Assembly: GCF_001661265.1 (NCBI RefSeq)
Contig: NW_017567017.1
Coordinates: forward strand, 62,001-126,000
Direction: 5' to 3'
DNA from: Saitoella complicata NRRL Y-17804
Taxonomy: Eukaryota; Ascomycota; Saitoellomycetes; Saitoellales; Saitoellaceae
DNA length: 64,000 nt
This document shows positions 31,760 to 41,461 of the stretch, piece by piece. The position numbers and the translations under genes were made by a program. Position 1 is the first letter of the stretch, and every line of letters begins with the position of its first letter. Below the pieces are notes generated by a model. It searched no databases. It was not told the origin of the DNA and was given only the letters and a program-made list of their open reading frames with translations.

Positions 31760-33265
31760 TCAGCACGCTGTATGACTCTCCATCAAACCAATCACATCCG
31801 TCTCCACAAAGATTCCCTCATTATTGTTCTTTCCGATCGAGATAACACACAAATCATCGAGGAACCCATGGCCGGGCGCATAGTCGACAAGATTTGGGTC
31901 TCGTGGAAAGAAGTCGTGGCTCATGACGTAGAGGGTGTCGATGGAATCAGTGGCACCGACTGCCCATGAATCAACAGTCAGCAGAAGGACGACAAGAGAA
32001 AAATAACATAGGGAAGGGATTTACCAAATGTCAGGGGCGGCGACATAGAAACGTAGTCGAACGGCGGTGTCGACTTGAGCGTGATAACCCTCCTCTCGTA
32101 CTGTCCGGGTATCCCAAACTTCCAATGTGCGAATCCGGTCAACACCGTATTTTCCGGCGTCGGCTTACATTCTCCTCGGTTACACAGTGTGAGAGGAATG
32201 AAGTTCCCTGTCTGGTGAGGGAGGAGCATATCACTCGCATTCCTGATATCGGTGAAGCAGTTACTCGTCGTCTTGTCTTGATGAAGTGGCGTGAGTACCA
32301 ATTGCCTCTTCTCCGTATCATAACCCCCCAGTGACCAAACTTTTCTCGGTGCGAGATCGGTATGAACGTACAATTCTTCACCAACAGCAATGAGAGCCCA
32401 ATTCTTCTCTAACCCACCCTGTCCCTCCCAGTAAAGGGGGAAATGATGTCGCAACCGTACTGGATGCGCATCATTCCATCCAATCCTCTCCAGAGCCTCG
32501 TTCAGTTCTGGCATGACAACCCTCGCATCAACCAGATAAATCTGGCGACACAAATCGTCTCTACTCCCCGGAGAATTGTAAGTGAGCAGTGGTTCCCCGA
32601 GTGCGGACCAGAAGAGTCGGGCATCTTCGGGACCGGGAATATGGCGGAACCACCATCCGGCCGCGGGGACACAGCCTCGGATTACGTTTGAGGTTGAGCG
32701 GATGAGGGGAAGGATTGTGGTTTGGGTTGTGTTGTAGAGGATGTTTAGGTCGGGGGGCCAGGCGTGGGTATTGTGGGTTGGGTCGTCTTCAAGAAGAGCA
32801 CTATGGCGAGAACTGGTTAGCAGGTATGTTTGGGGGGGTGAGGCAGAGGTTGACGTACGCCAAGATGTCACGAAGGTCGATATCCACCGGCTGCCCCTCA
32901 ATATCCTGCACAATCCTCGTATCATACTGGCTCCTCGCAACAGTAACATACAATGCCCCCGTCCCGGGCGGCATCCGTAGAATGCTCGGATTATGATGTC
33001 CAATCCCTAACTCAACGAGGCCATGAGCACCCCATGGATGCTTCCGTGAGACGATAGGAAGGACGTCTCTCTTGGGTCCGGAGGGGAGGGGGAAGGTGTG
33101 TTGACTGCGGCGGTGGAGGGAGGTGGGGCGGACGAGGGAGGATGCGGACTTGGATTTGAAGATGTTGATGAGGGTGAGGAGGAGGGCTGCGAGGACGAGG
33201 AGGTAGCCCATGAGGAAGCGGAGGTGACGGAGACTGGGGAGCATGCTGGGTGCGACGCTGACCAT
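31760..33265 (-). CDS. Type II membrane protein of unknown function, possible five-bladed-propeller glycan enzyme
   Basis: Three exons (32859-33265, 32025-32800, 31760-31959) give 460 residues; introns of 58 and 65 bp have good splice sites (branch GCTAAC in the first, GCTGAC in the second). The ATG at 33265 is followed by a short basic tail and one membrane anchor (MGYLLVLAALLLTLINIF), then a luminal domain with LGIGHHNPSILRMPPGTGALYVTVAR, GPEDARLFWSALGEPLLTY, WEGQGGLEKNWALI and HTDLAPRKVWSL. HNPSI, EDxRxF and EKNW spaced like this recall five-bladed beta-propeller carbohydrate enzymes (GH43/GH130 type) and fungal beta-mannosyltransferase-like proteins, but I cannot place it in a named family. 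Its position among glycosyltransferases supports a Golgi glycan role. Confidence 0.72.
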
Positions 33266-34289
33266 GCTGGAGTCAGGATTTTGAGCGCAGCTTCTGGTTT
33301 GGGTCTTTGCCAAGTTTCGGATTCCAGAGAACGGAGGCAATTATCAAAAACGTTGCTGCGGCAACGTGTCGGGTTCCCTCTCGATGGGGTTTTGACATAC
33401 TTCGTCGGTCTCCTAATTTCTCACCGCCTCCAGATGGAAAGTAGCGGCATGACTTACCCGCTCCACCCATGCTTATTTCCCTCTTAAAGACTATCTTGCG
33501 TCTCGTTTTGGACCATGTCCCGCCGCCGGAGAACGGAGGAAGTTTTAGTGTTCTTCCCTCCCGAAAACACTTCCTGTTCGATATCGCCGTCTCCCTCGAA
33601 ACAGGTATGTAACATCGGAGAGAACTCATACGCGTCGCGGCTCAGCTCCATAATGAACAAGTCAGGCAATCCAGCGTTTAAACGCGCTAGTCCCCACTAT
33701 TTCATTTTCCCGCTATGTTTTCATAGAACTTCGAGCCGTCCCCCACGTGCAGCTGCAGGACGACGTTCGTTTCTCCGAAACCGGCACGGAACCTTCACCC
33801 ACATACCTTACGCCGCGAGACACGGCTGGATATCGGATACAGTATCGGTTGAAACCTTCGTTTAAGAAATATTTAGCGATGGCAGTCAGTTACGCTTAGG
33901 ACTCTTCGGACGTGGGCCGTGAGTAATATGAGAGGAAGCCATGTCGTATTGCATGATATGGGGCAGTCGGTGCTTAGGTACTCCGTCTCGGCATCCTGAT
34001 CGTTACTCTCTGCGATTGGGGTGAGACACTTGTTACGATCTGATGGATCGCGGTTGGGTACCCGACCCGTTCTGGTGCCTTGTTGGACCGATACTTCGAT
34101 AGGAGAGCGAGGAGGAGCTGATCAGCTGTTGACATGTTGGGCCGGTACTTCGGATATGGGCATCGATTGACGACTTCGTTCACCCCAGACAAGGCTTTGT
34201 AGGACCTGTGCAGGAACCCTCTTACTCTCTCCGAGTACACTACGACGGAGGGCCTGTACGGCGCCAGGTCGACACCACCACGACGCAAC
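33266..34289. other. Divergent intergenic region in the carbohydrate gene run
   Basis: About 1 kb between divergent starts. Short open frames only, none convincing. Both promoters must lie here. Confidence 0.5.
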
Positions 34290-35639
34290 ATGGTTGCTCT
34301 ACTACGCACATATGGAGCCATCCACCGAGCAGTACGCAAAGAATTCGTGGCGAGGAGACGTCTGCTAGTCGTTCTCGTCCTGCTCTGCATCACCTGGCTG
34401 GTCTATTGCTCCGTCAACTCTTCAATAATGGAGGCTATGTCGACGTTCCAGGAGCCTACGGTCACAATGATAGCGCCTATACGTGCGCACCAGCCCGAAC
34501 ATCGTCTAACAAACTTCGCCTTCGCTGTCAAGATTGGACGAGAGACCTTCTCCGAACGACTACCCCTCCAGTTCCAGACCTTTCTTCCACGAATCGATAA
34601 CTACATCTTTATCTCGGATCATGAGGGACAACTTGGTGGAACGCCAATCTTCGATTGCTACACCACCATCTACGACGACGCACTCGACCAAATCCTGAGC
34701 ACCGGATCAAAACCGCAGTTCCCGTTACCTCAACGTCCAGAGCGAGAGCCCGGTTGGGATCGCGATGCGCACAAGAACCTCCCCGGCTTCAAACACCTCT
34801 ACGACTCCTTCCCCGATGCGGAGTGGTACATGATGATTGACGAAGACACCTATGTCTTCACACAGAACTTGTACGACATCACCTCCGGCTTAAACTCCTC
34901 CGATCCCGTTCATATGGGCTGGGCAATGGGATTCCCACCTTGTGGGGTAAACGACAAACTCTCGCTCGAGGAACACCCAAACATGTACCAGGGCGGCTCC
35001 GGAATCCTTCTCTCGCGCAGCGCCCTCAAAATCTTGTACCCACACATTGACCAATGTATCCTCAAAAGCTGGGATTGTGGATGTGGTGATTACCGCACCG
35101 CACTTTGCTTGCACGACGTCGGATTGACACCAGATTGGCCACGTCACCCCTACGGATACCACGTCCACGACTTCGGGCAGGGAGAGCAAGGGTGGCCTTC
35201 GGATCCCTGTGTAAGACCGGTGACGGGTCACCATATGCGTGGAAAACACTTTCAAGAAGCATACCGCGCCGAACTCGCTGCCCCCCACGGACATGTAACC
35301 TTCGCGAACCTCTACGCCGTACACCATGGCGGCGCCCGCGACATCACCGAACGCGATATCGACTACGTGACCGACATGGGACTCGCCGGCTGGGGCGAAG
35401 TCGAGGATGCGAGGGAGTGTAGGGAGATGTGTCTACTGGAGCCCGAATGTAAAGCGTGGACATTCCAGGAGGAGACGGGTGAGTGTTTTTTGAAGTATGA
35501 GGGTGGCATGAGGTATGGTAGGAAGGAGGGGTACGTTAGTGGGATGTTGGGGGAGAGGTATAGGTGTGAAGAGCCGATGAGGTTCACGACGGAGAGGTGG
35601 CAGTTCTTGAGGTATGATGGTGAGGGAAACCTTATTTAA
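34290..35639 (+). CDS. GT31-like glycosyltransferase with C-terminal PAN-like domain (paralogue A)
   Basis: 449 residues, single exon. Basic N-terminus, one membrane anchor (LLVVLVLLCITWLVYCS), then a fringe/C1GalT-like GT31 domain: NFAFAVKIGRETF, EPGWDRDAHKNLPGFKHLY, the metal-binding DxD as IDEDTYVF, NMYQGGSGILLSRSALK and ILKSWDCGCGDY. The last part has the PAN/Apple cysteine pattern ECREMCLLEPECKAW...CFLK, a carbohydrate- or protein-binding module seen on fungal GT31 proteins. A type II Golgi enzyme adding a beta-1,3-linked sugar is expected; donor and acceptor are unknown. Very similar in order and wording to the gene at 41462-42835 on the opposite strand. Confidence 0.9.
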   Translation: MVALLRTYGAIHRAVRKEFVARRRLLVVLVLLCITWLVYCSVNSSIMEAMSTFQEPTVTMIAPIRAHQPEHRLTNFAFAVKIGRETFSERLPLQFQTFLPRIDNYIFISDHEGQLGGTPIFDCYTTIYDDALDQILSTGSKPQFPLPQRPEREPGWDRDAHKNLPGFKHLYDSFPDAEWYMMIDEDTYVFTQNLYDITSGLNSSDPVHMGWAMGFPPCGVNDKLSLEEHPNMYQGGSGILLSRSALKILYPHIDQCILKSWDCGCGDYRTALCLHDVGLTPDWPRHPYGYHVHDFGQGEQGWPSDPCVRPVTGHHMRGKHFQEAYRAELAAPHGHVTFANLYAVHHGGARDITERDIDYVTDMGLAGWGEVEDARECREMCLLEPECKAWTFQEETGECFLKYEGGMRYGRKEGYVSGMLGERYRCEEPMRFTTERWQFLRYDGEGNLI

Positions 35640-36225
35640 TAGCGCTATCATAATCCCAACATAATCTATGTCGTATATGCAATGCTCAACTAATGCCCCG
35701 TCCTGGCCATACGTTCCTCCACTTCACCACCGCGAACATTACGTTGCCGGAAAGTGGAAAAGAAGCACAGGCGTTTCTATGTCCAATCGACCTTCACCTC
35801 TTTGCGTGGCAACTTGTCCGGAGAGGCACCACCTTCAAATTGCTTCGGGATCCTTCCGTTCACAGAGCGTGCCACGCCCAGTTCCGAGACCGTAGGAGCA
35901 AGCACGAACACGTTTCTAACCGTGAGAAAGGGATATTCAAATGGCACTCAAGGCGTGGAGTCTTCAACATGGAGGGTAAAAGTTGGTATTAATACAAAAA
36001 AAGAAGCTACCTTTCAAAATATCTCCTCTGCCCGTCTAGGAGTCCTAAACAAAGTGATGAAGCTCCGCCCAACTCCTCCCAAACACTGAATAATCATCAT
36101 AGTGCACCGAAGGGAGTATTTGTTGATATATGGACGGAAAGGTCGAGTGAAAAGCCCAAGAGAAGGGGCAGACGTAACGTGAAGTAATCAAGGACTGCGG
36201 CGCTCGAAGGCTGCTCAAAGGCTGC
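35640..36225. other. Intergenic between GT31 A and the repeat-protein gene (convergent)
   Basis: About 590 bp, 3' flanks of two convergent genes. A short tandem AAAGGCTGCTC-like repeat (about 36209-36236) overlaps the predicted 3' end of the repeat-protein gene. Confidence 0.5.
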
Positions 36226-37172
36226 TCAAAGGCTGCGACCATGGAAGGTGAACTGAAAATCATCAAGTCAGCGCTGTATTCAATTGGATACAGAGGTGAC
36301 ATACCCCTCCGCGCTTGTTCAACGTCTCACGCTCGGCCTCTGCATCACGCTTCCAGTGCTTGGAATCCCCACCGTGCTTGGAATCCCCACCGTGCTTGGA
36401 ATCCCCACCGTGCTTGGAATCCCCACCGTGCTTGGAATCCCACGTGCTTGGAATCCCACGTGCTTGGAATCCCACGTGCTTGGAATCCCACGTGCTTGGA
36501 ATCCCACGTGCTTGGAATCCCACGTGCNNNNNNNNNNNNNNNNNNNNNNNNNNNNNNNNNNNNNNNNNNNNNNNNNNNNNNNNNNNNNNNNNNNNNNNNN
36601 NNNNNNNNNNNNNNNNNNNNNNNNNNNNNNNNNNNNNNNNNNNNNNNNNNNNNNNNNNNNNNNNNNNNNNNNNNNNNNNNNNNNNNNNNNNNNNNNNNNN
36701 NNNNNNNNNNNNNNNNNNNNNNNNNNNNNNNNNNNNNNNNNNNNNNNNNNNNNNNNNNNNNNNNNNNNNNNNNNNNNNNNNNNNNNNNNNNNNNNNNNNN
36801 NNNNNNNNNNNNNNNNNNNNNNNNNNNNNNNNNNNNNNNNNNNNNNNNACCGTGCTTGGAATCCCCACCGTGCTTGGAATCCCCACCGTGCTTGGAATCC
36901 CCACCGTGCTTGGAATCCCAACCGTGCTTGGAATCCCCACCGTGCTTGGAATCCCAACCGTGCTTGGAATCCCCACCGTGCTTGGAATCCCAACCGTGCT
37001 TGGAATCCCCACCGTGCTTGGAATCCCAACCGTGCTTCCCACCCTTATTCTCATGCTTCTTCGGCGCCTTGGGAGCAGGCGAAGGGTGAGGTGCAGGCTG
37101 GGGAAGAGCGAGGGTCTCAGTAAACATGGCCATGCTGGCAACAGCGAGTACGAGGATCTTGAGGAGCTTCAT
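36226..37172 (-). CDS. Secreted His/Ser/Gly tandem-repeat protein, interrupted by an assembly gap
   Basis: The ATG at 37172 opens MKLLKILVLAVASMAMFTETLA, a clear signal peptide, then a Pro-rich stretch (LPQPAPHPSPAPKAPKK) and hexapeptide repeats GGDSKH/GWDSKH encoded by 18-bp units, at least ten before the run of N. Left of the gap come six 16-bp units, then four 18-bp units, then HWKRDAEAERETLNKRGG. Near the end a canonical 52-bp intron is visible (36253-36304; donor GTATGT, branch GCTGAC, acceptor TTTTCAG), giving an end FTFHGRSL at the stop at 36226; without splicing the stop is at 36263. KR pairs and the DAEAE spacer resemble Kex2 and dipeptidyl-aminopeptidase sites. The frame across the gap cannot be verified. 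Function unknown: wall or matrix protein, metal-binding His-rich peptide, or processed peptide precursor. Confidence 0.65.
36367..37036. repeat. Minisatellite of 18-bp and 16-bp units around an assembly gap
   Basis: On the plus strand the unit is CCCACCGTGCTTGGAATC (18 bp); ten-odd copies lie right of the gap and four left of it. Between them and the gap are six copies of a 16-bp version, CACGTGCTTGGAATCC (36441-36527), lacking two bases. The 16-bp unit is open in all frames. The array codes for the repeat protein on the minus strand. Confidence 0.9.
36528..36848. other. Assembly gap (321 N)
   Basis: Run of N inside the minisatellite. The true length and number of repeat units are unknown, so open frames crossing it in any frame are not evidence. 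Confidence 0.99.
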
Positions 37173-37933
37173 TATCGATTGTTCGGCTGAAGGTAGTTGC
37201 GTGACGTTGAGAAGAGATCGGAACGTGGCGGGACTGGAGTGGCCTTGTAGTGAATGGATGGGGAGTGAAGGTTGGTAAGGAACTTGAACGTGGCCCATTC
37301 TGCTCAAAAGCGAAACTGAGCGAGTGTCTGGCTTATAAGGGCGAAGCTGGGGGTAGAGGTAGTACACGAACCGTCTTTGGGGACGGTTGGTCTGGTCAGC
37401 GTTACGATTCTTGCTTCTCCATACGGGTCAACACGTTGCCCGTCCCGCGAAAACCCTGATGTCTACGGATCACTGTTCGTATAGAGCAACAATGTAAGTG
37501 CTTACGTGCAAGATAACGAATCGGGAATGAACCTTGTACCAGTCCGCCTTCATGTCTTAATAGCCGGTGTTCTCTTATGTCGTTTAAGACGTGATAGCGT
37601 ATGTCTCTGCTACACCCCACCAGCTTACGGGCCGCGAACCTGCACTCTACAGATCTTGGCAAAAACACGGGAAAAAGGAATACGAACAGGCAGCCTTTCT
37701 CCAGCCGTGTAACGAAGTGTATTAAATGGACGGCTCTGAACATGGGTTCTCCGTTTTATCTCGTTACGAGATCCGCATTCTTTCGCCAAGCAATACTTGT
37801 AAATCATATTTTATTGTTAGCATTGTTATCTTCTATGTAGGCCTCGCACAAACTCTTGACCCCTCTCCGGCCCGCGCGCCTCCTCCTCCCTCCCCCACCC
37901 GTTCCAAAACGCAAATCAACCAGTCCTGGTAGC
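37173..37933. other. Intergenic: promoter of the repeat-protein gene
   Basis: About 760 bp. A palindromic CTTATAAG at 37332-37339 lies about 160 bp upstream of the repeat-protein ATG and may serve as its TATA element. No gene seen. Confidence 0.5.
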
Positions 37934-39418
37934 TCAAGCCGCATGTTGATGGAACGCACAAACCTCACCATGACTCAGATAATCCTGCACCCTGTAGCAG
38001 TCACATCTGTTAGCTCATTGCGTCATACTCATGGGTGGTAGCATCACTCACTCATAATGATCCCTCGAAAACGCAGCCCAGGGCAGCAGAAGAACGTCTC
38101 CAACACGAAGTGGTTTCTCCAGCTCCCTCGCTTCCTTCCAATTGAATCCAAGGTCAGCGAGGTATTCAAATATCTTGGCGGACATCTTCTCCGCGCTCAG
38201 GGTATCGGCGAGGTGCTTCTTCGTCTCTGGCGAGAGTTTGCCAATACGACGTCCTTCCTCCTTTTCATCGCGAATGGATTCAGCCTTGTGGAACTCTTTC
38301 ATAACCTCCCCCAACGCCTCCAAGACGATCGGGTGTCCAGGTGCACACCCCATTGCCCACTGCGCAAAACAGATCTTCGGTCCATCAACATCATCGTCGG
38401 AGGCATCACCCGAACTCCTCTCATCCTTCACACCAACTATAAAGCTCGGTTGCCCCAAATGATAACCAAGCGACGTTCCATAAGTCTCCGCAAGCTCGAC
38501 AGCTTTGACGTTATCCTTCACCAAACCCCGTGCAGGCGTGGAAAAGTCTGGTAGCCATATCGCTGCGTCCTCACCCCACGCTGTGAAGGGTTTGATGGGC
38601 CGTACATCGACGTCTGCGGATATACCGCCGACTAGGAGTAGACTTGCGTAGCGTAGGAACTGCATCTTGAGTTTGCTGTCTGGCAAGAGTCGATAGAGTC
38701 TCTGAACCTCGGATCCAAGAGCTTGAAGGATATCCCCAGCCATGGAATAATCGACAAGTGTATACGAAGCCTCGGGATGAACCGCCTGCCATAAATGACT
38801 CGTAAAGGGAACGTCTTCTGGCCGCGTACCGATCCAAATCTGTAGAATATCACCAGGAATTTCCCTTCCCTTCGGATCTCCTCCCTCCAACAACCACGAC
38901 TTCCGGTACTCCTCCACCAAACTCCCTGGCGCAGTAGCCGACAGTAGAAGAGGAAAATCAACGGTATGGCCGTGGGTCTGGGGCCCGTGACGGAGAGTTC
39001 GTATGTGGGGATTATGCCTGACGGAGCCAGGGTCGAGTTCAATATCCTTTCCCTCGAAGCGGAATTTGAAGGATGAACGAGCTTCCACCTCCGACCCCGA
39101 CCCAGCCCCAAGGATGGGCTTGGCCAACTCAGACAGCGCCAGAATGCGACGAAAACCACCCTTTTGGCCGTAGCCCTGGGTGTTTGAGGAGGAGCTGGAG
39201 TGTCTGTAGTTCATGAGAAAAAGGTTGATAAAGCAGATGACGAGGAGGATGGTGATGATACCGGCTTTACTGAGTGCTTTGCGGGGACGAGGAGCAGGTT
39301 TGGGGCTTGGGCGCCAATGCTTCTCGTTCTCGGAGTCCTTCCTCGTGACTGGTAGCACTGTTCCAAGACGGACTGTCCGACTGCAGAAGGAGAAGGGAGG
39401 ACGTGGATCGGAGCTCAT
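37934..39418 (-). CDS. GT32 glycosyltransferase, OCH1-like mannosyltransferase family
   Basis: Two exons (38052-39418 and 37934-37991) give 474 residues. The 60-bp intron (37992-38051; donor GTGAGT, acceptor CTACAG) was added because the unspliced frame stops right after RDHYE, while splicing continues as VQDYLSHGEVCAFHQHAA, in line with the HH-containing C-terminus of OCH1 proteins. Type II topology: basic N-terminus, anchor AGIITILLVICFINLFLMNY. GT32 signatures: GDILQIWIGTRPEDVP, then LLVGGISADVDVRPIKPF with the DxD metal site, and WAMGCAPGHPIVLEAL. OCH1 itself starts the outer mannan chain on N-glycans in the Golgi; this is a divergent family member, so another mannosyl- or glycosyltransfer is possible. 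The intron position is the least certain point. Confidence 0.87.
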
Positions 39419-39838
39419 GGTTGGAGGTGGTAACAGGGTGTGATGAGGATAAGTTGAGGGCGAGTTTCCACTGGCGTAGGACCGGAAGGAAGCAAGTGAT
39501 AGTCGACACTCACGGACTTACAATGTTGAGACAGAGTATGCCTTAAAATAAAAAGTACCCGCGAGACAATCCGTCATGGTCATGTCTCAGCGGGGCGGCT
39601 GCAACAGCAGGTCATTTCGGTGTGTCCATCGAATCGTCGCCTATATGTGCCGTGTCTCAACCTGCTTGTCGGAGGAACGGGAGGGATCAACGCACTTTCC
39701 TGGCCACGTCGGGGTTCAAGATAGGAGATAGGCGTCGAAAGGTGATCGGTTGGGGATGAGAATGGACTACATGATTGAGACGAGTCCAACAAGTCTGCCA
39801 AAGAACCTGGTCTTGTCGCTGTCGTCGCGCTCGCTGCC
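39419..39838. other. Divergent promoter region, GT32 / GT69
   Basis: About 420 bp shared upstream region of two glycosyltransferase genes, allowing co-regulation. No specific element recognised. Confidence 0.55.
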
Positions 39839-41272
39839 ATGACGACGATCCACCTGCAGCTGTTCATCGTCATCACGTGCATGTTGTTTACCTTCGTACG
39901 CTCCGAAGCATTGAAGGACGAAGCTATCCCTCACGATGAACATAAACTGCTTGACCGTTACAAGCTTCATGATGCTGTTACGGCTGGGTTGAAACCGTTC
40001 GCTCAATGGCCGCATCACGGGGGTTTGCTGGTTCCCAAATGTGACAGGTTGTTCGTTACGAAGGATCGGTATATGGATGTTCCTATCAAGGGTAATCAAC
40101 CTATACTTTGGTCTCACAGTTATGACTAACATGCGTATGCTTTCCTAGGCAAACGCTTCTTCCTCGCAATGAACGCCTACAACAACGGCAGAGTCCTCCC
40201 CACCATCTTCCGCGAAATGATCGACCTCGTCGCAATCCTCACAAACCGCGGCGCCGACTCCGTCTTCGTATCTATCGTCGAGAACGGAAGTGAGGACGAA
40301 GGACCAGCCATGCTCGCAGCGTTTAGGGGTTTGCTGGATGACTTCGAGATCCCGAACCTCATCATCACCGACTCCACTCCCACTGACTGGTTCAACGTTA
40401 ATCGGATTGTTCAGTTGGCAGCTCATCGCAACAAAGCTTTGGAACCGATGTATAATGCCGAGAAATCTTATGACCGCGTCATTTTCTACAACGACGTCTT
40501 CCACTGTTCTGAAGAAGTCATGGAACTCCTTTACCAACTTGAAACCCAAGGGGCAGATATGGTTTGTCCCCTCGATTGGTGGGAAGAGCGTAAGGCAGTC
40601 AGTACACCGTATCCGCTGATCTGGGATATGTGGGTCATGCGAACTATGCAAGGACAAATGTGCTACCCAATGTGGGAACGATACTCCTTCTCAAAGGACC
40701 CTGATCTTCTGTTCCGGGATGATCCTATCACTCAATGGCGATTCCGTGAACGCCGTCCATTCCAAGTGTTTTCCTGCTGGAACGGACTTGTCGTCATGGA
40801 CGCCGCGCCCTTCTATGAGCATGACGGTGTTGACCCCGTGCGGTTTAGAGCGGGCAATGTGAGCGCGGGGGAGTGTCAGGCGAGTGAATGCGAACTCGTC
40901 TGCCGTGACTTCTGGTCCCACGGCTTCGGAAAAATTGCCGTCATTCCCCGCGTAGGTGTCTGGTACGACCTCCAACCTTACCTCGATATGCGCTCCCTTC
41001 CCGTCGAGCGAATCGAAGACACGGGCGTCTTCCCCCACGAACTCCCCATTGCCAACAAACTTAAGGAGGAAGGAGGACATCCGCTCTGGGATGGGAGGGA
41101 GTGGTTTGGGAAGCCGTTCCCGCCGAAGGATGTGGAGAAGATTTGGTGGATGAAGAAGCCACCACAGACGAGTTGGTGTTTGCCGCATCAAGGGGGGGTT
41201 GGGGGAAAGGATTGGGATACGTGGAGGAATGCCTATTTGGATGAGATGGTGGAGTTAGATCATTTGCGTTGA
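39839..41272 (+). CDS. GT69 alpha-mannosyltransferase-like protein (CAP59/CMT1 family)
   Basis: Two exons (39839-40091, 40149-41272; 57-bp intron) give 458 residues. The N-terminus TTIHLQLFIVITCMLFTFVRS is a signal peptide or short anchor. The CAP59_mtransfer domain is plain: FFLAMNAYNNGRVLPTIF, VFVSIVENGSEDEG, VIFYNDVFHCSEEVMELL, ADMVCPLDWW, and FSCWNGLVVMDAAPF. In Cryptococcus this family includes CMT1 (alpha-1,3-mannosyltransferase) and CAP59/CAP60, needed for capsule formation; ascomycetes also carry members, with roles in wall or secreted glycans that are less clear. Metal and donor-binding residues sit in the YNDV and DWW blocks. It shares its promoter region with the GT32 gene, which supports a common pathway. 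Confidence 0.93.
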
Positions 41273-41461
41273 TGTCGATGATCTTGGAGACACGAAGGTG
41301 TGTGATCGACCGTATATGATGGAAACAAGCGCTTTGGGGCGAACGTGGTTATCGAGTATGCGTATCTGCAAGGTTTCAAGAGCGTGAATTCAAGATATCC
41401 ATATCATTCACTATGTCCACGAAACGTCCTAAAAGCCACACCCGTATCCTCTATCCTCTTC

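Noticed and set aside
36367-37036. Regular 16/18-bp repeat as a CRISPR-like array
   Set aside because: There are no unique spacers; it is a plain head-to-tail coding minisatellite in a fungal genome.
36241-37367. Five overlapping open frames on both strands through the run of N
   Set aside because: The short repeat unit is open in several frames and the N count is not reliable; only the minus-strand frame starting at 37172 has a signal peptide.
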